NCBI RefSeq assembly: GCF_001563665.1
Contig: NZ_KQ961869.1
Coordinates: 3,446-34,318, forward strand
Source: Gardnerella vaginalis
Lineage (GTDB): Bacteria > Actinomycetota > Actinomycetes > Actinomycetales > Bifidobacteriaceae
Length of the DNA stretch: 30,873 bases
Direction of reading: 5' to 3'
In this document: piece after piece, positions 1 to 8,100 of the stretch
Layout of the letters: each line of letters begins with the position of its first letter
Position numbering within the stretch: position 1 is the stretch's first letter
Position numbers and translations under genes: made by a program
Notes under the pieces: generated by a model
Seen by the model: only the letters and a program-made list of their open reading frames with translations
Databases searched by the model: none
Told to the model about the DNA's origin: nothing

Positions 1-16
1 GGGGGGGGGGTATCTT
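1..16 (+). promoter_or_regulatory. Poly-G tract next to a possible -10 box
   Basis: Ten consecutive G residues open the window and are followed at once by TATCTT (11-16), a fair -10 hexamer, about 110 bases before the surface-protein start at 129. All three forward frames hit a stop soon after the tract (23-25, 27-29, 37-39), so the tract does not sit in an ORF continuous with the downstream gene. A G-run between -35 and -10 is a known phase-variation layout in other bacteria (Neisseria porA). The -35 would lie left of the window and cannot be seen, and the tract may be longer than ten. A small hairpin (AACCAT 28-33 / ATGGTT 39-44) lies in the presumed leader. Confidence 0.4.
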
Positions 17-128
17 AGTAGCTGATTAACCATTTTTAATGGTTATGACTGTATCAGGATTACGAGGTTATTCCAGCAGTCGTATTCTTCGCACGCTTAT
101 ACGTGAGAAGGAAGAAGAAAGGAAGATT

Positions 129-2615
129 ATGTTAAATAAGAAAGCGATTGCTGCATTTGCTGCCGGTGCCACACTCGTCTCCGGTTTAGCAATTGCCGCG
201 CCTGCTTTGGCAGTTCAGACGAATGGTGATTCTAACGTTGTTCAGAGTAATCAAGCTACTAAGCTTGATAATGTTGTTTTCAACTTTAAGGTTGGAGATA
301 AGGATCATAAGACTAAGCCTATTACTCTTTACAAGAATGGTGATAAGTACGGTACTGAAAAGAGCGATATTAACTATACTGCAACTCAGATTACTTCTGG
401 TTTGTTAGCTCAGGTGCAGAATGATCTTACTCCTGCTCAGGGTGATTCTGTGGTTGATACTGGTACTATTGGTACTATTACTTATCCTGCGAATATTAAC
501 TCTGGTGAGAATACTGTTACGGTTGCTGTGACTTATCACACTGATTTCAGCGATAGTGATGTTACGGCGATGGCTGATCTTGTTGATTTTAAGACTTTTG
601 AAGCTACGTTGAAGCAGCAGAAGAAGAAGATTAGTCCTGCTCAAAAAGCTTTGTTTGATGCAGAAAGAGCGAAGGTAACTGTTACTAAGCTTGATAATGT
701 TGTTTTAAACTTTAAGGTTGGAGATAAGGATCATAAGACTAAGCCTATTACTCTTTACAAGATTGGTAATAAGTATAGTGCTGATGAGCATGCTGATGGT
801 GGTTGGAAGACTGTTTCTGAGATTGGTGCTGGTTTGTTAGCTCAGGTGCAGAATGATCTTACTCCTGCTCAGGGTGATTCTGTGGTTGATACTGGTACTA
901 TTGGTACTATTACTTATCCTGCGAATATTAACTCTGGTGAGAATACTGTTACGGTTGCTGTGACTTATCACACTGATTTCAGCGATAGTGATGTTACGGC
1001 GATGGCTGATCTTGTTGATTTTAAGACTTTTGAAGCTACGTTGAAGCAGCAGAAGAAGAAGATTAGTCCTGCTCAAAAAGCTTTGTTTGATGCAGAAAGA
1101 GCGAAGGTTGAAGAAGCAATATCTAAAGATAAGGCTAGGAAGGATGCTCTTATTGCTGAGGCTGAGCGTTTTGGCTTGCCAAAGAATGTTATTGATTCTT
1201 TGAAGGATTATGCTAAGTACAAGGAATCTGCTGCTGTAGCAAAGCTTCTTGAGCAAGGTAAGAAGGCTGCTATAGAGGAGTTAGCAAAGAAGGCTGATGC
1301 TGAGGACTTGCACTTTATCGCTAATCTGATTCGTAATTCTAAGAAGTCTACTTTGACGGCTTTGAAGAACTTGCTTAAAGAAGCTGAGATTGCTAAGAGG
1401 CATACTAATAATGCTGTAGCTCCTGCAATTAATAATGTTCCTGCATATGATATTGCTGACTTGTTCAAGGGCTTGACTTATGAACAGGCTAAGGCTTTGT
1501 ACGATGAAATGAACGCTAATGCAGAAGCTGCTAAGAAGGATGCTAAGGATGGCAAGCTTGACGCTGATACAGTAAAGCTTCTTGCTCAAGCTAAAGCTGC
1601 TTTCCAGAAGATTGTTAAGGCTACGATTGAAGAGATTGCTAAGCAGGCTGAGAAGGAAGGCTTTGCTTTCGCTGCTAAGCAGATTCGTAATGCTAAGACT
1701 GTTGAGGGTGCTCAGGCTGTGTTAGATGTTGCTCGTGCTTCCAAGAAGCAGCAACCTAATCCGGTGGTTCCTCCAACTCCAGTTCCTTCAGCTCCTCAGA
1801 CTGCTAAGGGTGAGGCTCTTGTTCAGCCTGAACTTCCTGAGTTGTCTGCTGCTGACTTGTTCAAGGGCTTGACTTATGACGAAGCTAAGGCTTTGTATGA
1901 AGAGATGTTGAAGAATGCTGCTGATGCTGGTGTGAACGCTGGTAAGGTTGCTGATAGGGATAATGAAGATCCTACAGCAAGGCTTCTTGCTCAAGCTAAA
2001 GCTAAGATTGAGCAGATGGCTAAAGATGAGATTGAGAATATTGCTAAGCAGGCTGAGAAGGAAGGCTTCACTTTCGTTGCTAAGTATATTCGTAAGGCTA
2101 AGACTGTTGAGGGTGCTCGTGCTTTGTTAGCTGAAGCTGAGAAGAGTAAGCCGGTTCCTCCAACTCCTCCAACTCCTCCAACTCCTACGACTCCTGCTTC
2201 TGAAACTAGTTCGGATTCACCGGTGTCTGAGAATGAGTCGACCACAGTGGATAAGGGTGAGTTGAATGTTCAGATTAAGGGTGCTGAATCTGATCTTGCT
2301 GCTGCAGGTAATGCTGCTGGTGTGGCTCAGGCTAAGGCTGCTTTGAAGGCTGTTTTGGCTGACGCTAAGAAGGTGGCTGCTGATTCCAACGCTACTCAGG
2401 CTCAAGTTGATGCTGCTGCTCGTAAACTTGCTGATGCTCGTAAGGCGTTAGCTGATGCTAAAGCTCACTCTGGTGAATCTACTGGTAAGAATAAATTGCC
2501 TAATACTGGTAGTGCAATGACTTTTGTTGGCATGTTTGCTGCAATGGTTGCTGCTGCTGGTGTAGTGCTTTTTGCTGGTAAGCGTCGTGGTGTTTCTCGC
2601 CATTGCAACATGTAG
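129..2615 (+). CDS. LPXTG-anchored surface protein with GA-like modules
   Basis: Cell-wall-anchored surface protein of 828 residues. The ATG at 129 is chosen over the in-frame ATG at 39 because it follows a purine-rich ribosome site (GGAAGAAGAAAGGAAG) and begins a normal signal peptide (MLNKKAIAAFAAGATLVSG, cleaved near ALA). Order of parts: two tandem ~140-residue units (258-676 and 684-1108); three helical modules built around 'LLAQAKA...EEIAKQAEKEGF...AKTVEGA', which resemble the GA (protein G-related albumin-binding) module; Pro-rich spacers (PPTPPTPP); a FIVAR-like segment (LNVQIKGAESDLAAAG...); LPNTG at 2496-2510, a hydrophobic stretch and a KRR tail. Sortase attachment is secure; albumin binding is inferred from module similarity and not proven. 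Hundreds of TCT/GCT/AAG codons give it a distinctive repetitive composition. No neighbour suggests an operon; a strong terminator follows. Confidence 0.88.
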   Translation: MLNKKAIAAFAAGATLVSGLAIAAPALAVQTNGDSNVVQSNQATKLDNVVFNFKVGDKDHKTKPITLYKNGDKYGTEKSDINYTATQITSGLLAQVQNDLTPAQGDSVVDTGTIGTITYPANINSGENTVTVAVTYHTDFSDSDVTAMADLVDFKTFEATLKQQKKKISPAQKALFDAERAKVTVTKLDNVVLNFKVGDKDHKTKPITLYKIGNKYSADEHADGGWKTVSEIGAGLLAQVQNDLTPAQGDSVVDTGTIGTITYPANINSGENTVTVAVTYHTDFSDSDVTAMADLVDFKTFEATLKQQKKKISPAQKALFDAERAKVEEAISKDKARKDALIAEAERFGLPKNVIDSLKDYAKYKESAAVAKLLEQGKKAAIEELAKKADAEDLHFIANLIRNSKKSTLTALKNLLKEAEIAKRHTNNAVAPAINNVPAYDIADLFKGLTYEQAKALYDEMNANAEAAKKDAKDGKLDADTVKLLAQAKAAFQKIVKATIEEIAKQAEKEGFAFAAKQIRNAKTVEGAQAVLDVARASKKQQPNPVVPPTPVPSAPQTAKGEALVQPELPELSAADLFKGLTYDEAKALYEEMLKNAADAGVNAGKVADRDNEDPTARLLAQAKAKIEQMAKDEIENIAKQAEKEGFTFVAKYIRKAKTVEGARALLAEAEKSKPVPPTPPTPPTPTTPASETSSDSPVSENESTTVDKGELNVQIKGAESDLAAAGNAAGVAQAKAALKAVLADAKKVAADSNATQAQVDAAARKLADARKALADAKAHSGESTGKNKLPNTGSAMTFVGMFAAMVAAAGVVLFAGKRRGVSRHCNM
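397..676 (+). repeat. 280-bp exact direct repeat, copy 1
   Basis: These 280 bases recur without a mismatch at 829-1108, an offset of 432 bases (144 codons), inside the surface-protein gene. The wider protein unit starts at 258 and has a short divergent stretch (about 22 against 24 codons) between its conserved ends. Exact identity implies recent duplication or gene conversion and allows in-frame loss or gain of a unit. Confidence 0.95.
829..1108 (+). repeat. 280-bp exact direct repeat, copy 2
   Basis: Second copy of the repeat at 397-676. The base before each copy differs (T at 396, G at 828) and so does the base after (A at 677, T at 1109), which fixes the limits of exact identity. Confidence 0.95.
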
Positions 2616-2660
2616 TAGCATGGTAGTACTAGATTTAGTCTAGTTTGTTTTTATTTATTG

Positions 2661-2703
2661 CCTCACTTTGTGGTTATTTTCGCAAAGTGAGGTTTTCTTT
2701 TAT
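2661..2703 (+). terminator. Intrinsic terminator of the surface-protein gene
   Basis: Perfect 10-bp stem CCTCACTTTG (2661-2670) / CAAAGTGAGG (2683-2692), a 12-base loop, then TTTTCTTTTATT. It lies 45 bases after the stop codon. Confidence 0.9.
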
Positions 2704-3315
2704 TAAAACGCAGGGTTATATGTCAAAACGTACTTTGGCTTCATTTCCATTTTTGGGAATAACCCCTGTTTTTGTATATAGTCTTTTGCGGATTACGCTT
2801 TTGTGTTTGTCTACATTAGGCTGATTTCTCGTGATTTTTGTGCGAGATTTTTGGGCGTGATTCTTTTGCACGATTTTTGTGCACGATTTGGGGAATAACC
2901 TCGATTTGGCTGTTTGAGGGAAGATGTCTACGGTGTTGTAGGGTCGAGTGCACAGGATGCTAACGTTAAAAGGTGCACACACTTTGCACCCAGGGAGCGA
3001 AGTGGAAAATGTCAATTAAGCACGATTCATGCACAGTATGATGAAGGATGAATTTCTCAAAATGATACAAAGTTTGGTGGCTGTCGCTTAGAATAACACT
3101 GTAAATAAGGGCTTATTGTAGGCTGATGAAATGGAAGAACGTGAATGCAAGTCCGGTGTGAATTGACACTGGATTTTTTCTTTTTAGGGGGTGTGTTCTT
3201 TTACTTCTTAGTGGGTTTATAAGTGCTTGACTTATTTTGGAAGCTGAGTGATGTATAGGCTACAAGGAGAATAAGTCAAGAATGAAATATAAGTGGAAAA
3301 CCAGGCTATTTAATC
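2704..3315. other. Gene-free gap between surface protein and defence operon
   Basis: No convincing coding sequence. It holds short degenerate repeats of the form CGATTTTTGTGCACGATTT between about 2828 and 2892, two copies of GGGAATAACC (about 2755 and 2891), and a small hairpin GGTGCA/TGCACC near 2971-2989. A forward terminator at 3152-3186 implies a transcript ending there whose source is not evident. Confidence 0.6.
3152..3186 (+). terminator. Intrinsic terminator with no visible gene before it
   Basis: Stem TCCGGTGT (3152-3159) / ACACTGGA (3166-3173) with one G-U pair, loop GAATTG, then TTTTTTCTTTTT. No ORF precedes it, so it may end a small RNA or the tail of a decayed gene. TATGAT at about 3038 could be a -10 box, but its -35 is poor. 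Confidence 0.6.
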
Positions 3316-3322
3316 CTAGTTT
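3298..3322 (-). terminator. Possible terminator at the end of the defence operon
   Basis: On the minus strand AAACTAGG (3322-3315) can pair with CCTGGTTT (3305-3298), with one G-U pair, followed by only a short T run. The left arm overlaps the CD-NTase stop codon. The short T tract makes it a weak call. Confidence 0.4.
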
Positions 3323-4602
3323 GTAGTGATTGGTACAGAGATTTTACCTTTTGCTATTACCACGCCATAGTGTATAGCGTAGCATTCAACATAGTGTTCT
3401 CCTCGAAAAACCGTATATTCTTCTCTGGTGTTAGAGCTTGTACCATCAATAATTTGTCCTCTTATACAATTTCGTTTTTTAGCTTCTTCTCCACAGTTGC
3501 ATACTTTCCATTTGAGACTATATGGTGTTGGGAGATCTGTATTTGTTATATAAAATTCTAGTTTTTTGTTTGGTTTAAGCCAAATACGATTCATTATCAT
3601 ATCTCTTAAATTAGCTGGTCTAAATCCATCTTGTGTTACTTTGCACTCAAGATTAAGCTCACATTGTAAATCAATTGGATAAAAATTTTCGATAAACTGT
3701 TCTGTGTCATCATACGAAGTAAAAAGATCCTTGGCTGCTTGTTCGTAGTCACTTAATGGAACAAATCTTCCAAATACCTCTCGCCATTTCTTGTATGACG
3801 TATCTTCATTGTTTTCATCAATAGCAACACAACAGAGCTTATAAGCTTCTGCAGCTTTTTCTTGAAAATCTTTCTTGACCTTTACTTTTTGATTGCTGCC
3901 TAGAGCATCCCAGGATTCTTGTTTGGGTAAATTGGTTAGATATTTAAAGAAATCTCTAATCATATAATAAGGATGATTTGTATCGTTAAAATATTCATTG
4001 TTATCACTGAGAAATCTCCATGCCAGAGTATCTATGAGAAGGCCGCCCATAAGAACATCATGTTTATTTTTCCATGCGCGAGCTAACTTACAAATTTTTC
4101 TAGCATTCCCCATAGATGTTTCATCGAGATTGGATATAGCTTTGATCTCATCTCTAGGTTTGGTTGTTTTCCAAGAATCGGAATAAGTATCTGGATACAA
4201 AAATGAACCATCATCTTGTTCAAAGACAGGTTGTACTTCAAATTTATAATTTTTGAAATTAACTACAACAACTAGTCGATCTACTCGAAGGTCAGTTTGT
4301 GAATAACGTGTGGCTATAGCTTGTTTTACTTTGGACAAAACCTTTTTTGTGCCATCAACTGTATGATAATCATCCCATAAGCTAGAAGGTAGAATATAAA
4401 GTAAATCCAAGTCAGAAACGCCATCTATGGCAGTATGGCGTCCCCATGAACCTACCATTAACCGATTGTCTGATTCTGATTCTGAATCTCTAAATTCTTT
4501 ATTGAGAGCTTTTGTAATTTCATCTCTACGGTTTATAATTTTTTCCTTATTAGAAATCTGAAGATTGTCGAAGATTTTATCAAAAACGTCTAATGCACTC
4601 AT
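3316..4602 (-). CDS. CD-NTase (CBASS cyclic-oligonucleotide synthase) with AGS-C-like C-terminus
   Basis: 428-residue nucleotidyltransferase of the SMODS/CD-NTase class, expected to make a cyclic di- or oligonucleotide when phage infection is sensed. The signature GSWGR-T (residues 51-56) is followed by SDLDLLYIL with metal ligands D64 and D66. The third acidic residue is probably E122 in KFEVQPVF, where many relatives carry Asp. The C-terminal ~110 residues (LKWKVCNCGEEA...RGQI...EYTVFRGEHYVECY...) fit the AGS-C sensor domain found on such enzymes. It starts 18 bases after the SLATT gene in the same direction; an AAGGAAG lies about 13 bases before the ATG. Enzyme plus 2TM effector is the core of a minimal type I CBASS. 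Assignment is strong; the nucleotide product cannot be read from sequence. Confidence 0.88.
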   Translation of the reverse strand: MSALDVFDKIFDNLQISNKEKIINRRDEITKALNKEFRDSESESDNRLMVGSWGRHTAIDGVSDLDLLYILPSSLWDDYHTVDGTKKVLSKVKQAIATRYSQTDLRVDRLVVVVNFKNYKFEVQPVFEQDDGSFLYPDTYSDSWKTTKPRDEIKAISNLDETSMGNARKICKLARAWKNKHDVLMGGLLIDTLAWRFLSDNNEYFNDTNHPYYMIRDFFKYLTNLPKQESWDALGSNQKVKVKKDFQEKAAEAYKLCCVAIDENNEDTSYKKWREVFGRFVPLSDYEQAAKDLFTSYDDTEQFIENFYPIDLQCELNLECKVTQDGFRPANLRDMIMNRIWLKPNKKLEFYITNTDLPTPYSLKWKVCNCGEEAKKRNCIRGQIIDGTSSNTREEYTVFRGEHYVECYAIHYGVVIAKGKISVPITTN

Positions 4603-4620
4603 GTAACTGATATTTCTTCC

Positions 4621-5175
4621 TTATTCTATTCTTCCTGGGGTTCTGTTATCAATTTCTTCTTGTGATGACTGAGGTTTTTCGTTACCGTTTATAGCAGTGT
4701 TAGCCTTGTTATAATCTCTGGATGTTGTTCTAGGTGCTGTTGATAGTACGTCGTGTTCTTTAAGTTCTAGCTCATCTCGAATTTTACGTGCGTCCTCGTC
4801 TGAAATGGCTGAAGCTTCGAGATCAGAAATTAATGATTCATATCTTTCGAATAAATAGCGGATTTCAACAGCGGACTTTTGATGTTCTGCTATTTTTGCC
4901 TTAAAATCAAAGAATTCACCCGAAAAAGAAGCGCCTGTTGCTAAAGTTGCAATAAGTGCTACGGCGAAATTCCCCCAAATTTTGTTTAACATAATACCAG
5001 CAACACTTGTAATCAGTGTGCCTGTAGTTACGACAGTTAAGACAATTGAGAATCTTTTGCGCCATCTTTCCCAGGATTCATATCTGTCAGCAGCTTTTTC
5101 TTGTGTGCGATAAGTGTATAAAAGACGATCTGCACGGGCATCAAGTAAATGGATTAGTTTGCTTTTATTTTCCAT
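4621..5175 (-). CDS. SLATT-domain two-TM effector
   Basis: 184-residue protein with the SLATT layout: charged N-terminal helix (LLDARADRLLYTYRTQEKAADRY, given here as a region, residues 10-32), two transmembrane helices (about 43-63 and 66-89) with a very short turn, then a long charged helix and a polar tail. SLATT proteins are predicted pore-forming effectors that open when bound by the nucleotide made by a partner SMODS enzyme, here the CD-NTase encoded next. GAGG six bases before the ATG is a good ribosome site. The gene begins 13 bases after the large R-M gene, so it is almost certainly cotranscribed with it. Family and pairing are well supported; ion or solute specificity and the activating nucleotide are unknown. 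Confidence 0.85.
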   Translation of the reverse strand: MENKSKLIHLLDARADRLLYTYRTQEKAADRYESWERWRKRFSIVLTVVTTGTLITSVAGIMLNKIWGNFAVALIATLATGASFSGEFFDFKAKIAEHQKSAVEIRYLFERYESLISDLEASAISDEDARKIRDELELKEHDVLSTAPRTTSRDYNKANTAINGNEKPQSSQEEIDNRTPGRIE

Positions 5176-5188
5176 GGCATACCTCGTA

Positions 5189-8100
5189 CTATTCCATACG
5201 CTGTACTTTTTCTTCTATAAATGAAATTTCTTCATCATTAAAACCATACTTACAGTAAAGTTGCTGATCAATATCATCAACGGATTTTGACCAGTCAATG
5301 TCTGATGATTCTGTGAAGTTTTGTAAAGGAACATATTTCCATGTACTTTGAGGGTTATCTTGTGTCACTTTTAGAATACCAAGCAAAACACGTGCAAAGC
5401 GAGATTTTATATATTTTAGAAGTGCTTCAGCTTCAAATCTAGTATTAAATGAGCCTATGCTAAGAAAAGTTAGCGTATGACCAATCATAGGTTCGCCAAT
5501 AAATGGTGTACTCAGTACTTCTCCAATTGCGCCAGTACCATTTGATTTTGGAATGATTACTTTGTAGTTGGATAAATTATCTGGTGTTCGCAAATATTTA
5601 TTTAATATCCACTTAATAGTACGTTTATTATCATCACGACCGTACACACCGACATAATTTTTATTTACTTTATTATCAACAAATAATTCAGGTAATTTTA
5701 TAAAAACATTTGAGCCAAGATCAAATTTATGACCTTTACTTTGTCTATCAAGTAAATCTGGATGGTCTAAATAAACCTGATTTGTGAGATGATATAAATC
5801 CCTAGGATAAACAATTGTATCCAACATTAATGTATCATGCATTTGGACTTTCTTGGCTATAGACGCTAATTCTGGATATGGAATAAAAACATCTATTGGA
5901 GTTTTCTTATTACCCCTATCATAAAGGCTAATAGCAACACCACCTTTAATATCAACGCCTTCAAACACTTTTGAACTGTCAATAGAATAGTTCTTGATTG
6001 AGAAGAAAGGTGATTTTAAAATTTTCTTATTCCATAGTTTTGGTGTTTTTCCAGCATTAAACAGGAATCGTGCAGGATGTATTAGAACAGCGCAATTAGT
6101 AATAATTGTGCTCAAATCAATGAAATTGTTATATATTGGAGATGATCCATTTCCTTCTCCACCATCACTCTCCTGATACGGCGGATTTCCTACTATTGCT
6201 CCAAATTCCACTTTTTCACCCCCTTGAATGTTATCTTGTAGTGTAATCTTTTCAAAATCTTTCTTCTGACTAAGAAGTTCAGTTATTTGATTATAGTCCA
6301 CCTCCTCGTTATCTGTTTTAATATCGAGAAGGTCGTAGCTTGTAAAGTTTTTAGCTATACAAGCAGTATTTAGTCCAAGTATTTCGTAGAAACGTCTTGT
6401 GAACTCATAAGCAACGCTTGAAGTAGGAATTGCGTATATGCTGTTTCTTATTTCGTCAAGCGTAAAGCCTAATGCCTGTAGACGCTTTACTAGTGCTACA
6501 GTATATTCGCCTGCTTTTGATGCAATATCAAGTAATTTTTCACCAGAAGATACAATTTGACGCAATTGGTCTTCGGAAAGCATTTCTACCATTTCATCCG
6601 CTACTTTTATGGGTGTTATGATTTCAGAAGCAGACATACGGCTAAATTTGGCAAGTGAAGTTACTGCACGTTCAAGGGGTTGTAAGTTTTCGTCAGTGGC
6701 GAGTGTAGATATATTTTGGATTTTATAATCTAATGCACTTAGCTTAAAAGCATTGAGTGAATTTCGTAAAACCTCTATATCATTTGTATTGATACCTAGG
6801 TTTTTAGCGAGTCGATTATTTTTACCGTTATGCAATATTTTTAAAATGTCATCTAATGATTTTACTGATTCTGGGCAAAGGAACGAGAAGAAGAGGATGC
6901 GCTGATAATAGGTGCGTATCTTGTTTTCTAAATCTTTGATTTCTTTATCATCTGTTATAGCTGTTAGAGGTGCCTGTCTCTGCGGCTCTGCTTCATCATT
7001 ATGATCATCCAGCGCGTCATCTGCGTCATCATTAACATCAAAATCCTGTCCACCTGTTTCACTTTCATGAGCTTCTAGAGTTAAGCCTGCCTTAGAGCCA
7101 AATGGGTTTTGTGCTTCAATTACATCCCGCATATGCTCATTATTTAGGATAGAGAGATCTATGGGTAAATCTATTACCTCATCGCTAATTGAACGAGAAT
7201 TGTTGTAGTGACTAACCTCTTTTAAGATATCAGTAGCTTGCACCTGTTCTAGGCGGTTATGATTCATCGTAATAACTGGCGATATACGAAGCTCGTCAGC
7301 AATACGTTTGTCGAGCAATGAATTACCGTTCTTTTCAGTGTTAGCATTGTAAATTAAAGATTTTTGCTCCTGCATTGTAAAAAGACGATGTGGGTCAAAA
7401 TCTACGAGCAGAGTTTGCGGTTTTAGGCACTCTTTGATAATTTTTTTGCCGTCGCTTAGTTCACGGACATACTGGTTTTGTAAGCGAAATATTGCTTGAT
7501 CGTATTCTTGCGGACTAGATGTGTCTTTTAGATAAATCATTGTATCCCATTGTTCAACAGTTGAACCTGTAAGCATTCTATTTACTGTTAAGGTGAGTGT
7601 CTTTTTACCTTCTGATTCAAGTTTTGCAATACGATTTTTAATATCTGTTGGCGTATGGAAGTGGTGTTGTGCATCTAAGCCTGAAATATTTAAAATCTCA
7701 TACTCACCGAGATTCTTAAATTCTAAAGCATGATCTGAAATTAGCTTTTCCATTGAATCGCAAGAAGCACAATATGGTAAAACCATTACAATATGCCTGC
7801 ACATTTGACCTTGCTTAATTTTATCGTAGTCTAAAAATCCTAAAAGTTTTGAGTCACTAGAAGTACCATCAATAATTTTTAGAAGGTCAAAGACTTCATC
7901 TTCATGTACAAATTTTTGATGACCATTTGTTTTTGTATCTTTCTTAATGGATTGGGGCTTAAAAAGAGCAGATAAAGCAAGACTGACTCCATGCTTTTTC
8001 AGTTCATTCATTTTTTCTATAGTTCGCTCGCTTGGGTGAAAAGCAAAACGAATCATTTGAGGAAAACCAAAATAAGGGTTGTCCCATTCCTCAACATCGT

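Noticed and set aside
837..1256. Minus-strand ORFs within the surface-protein gene
   Set aside because: Shadow frames of biased codons in the repeats; they duplicate because the gene repeats.
2716..3015. 99-codon minus-strand ORF
   Set aside because: No ribosome site, odd composition, and it spans low-complexity short repeats; resembles no family I know.
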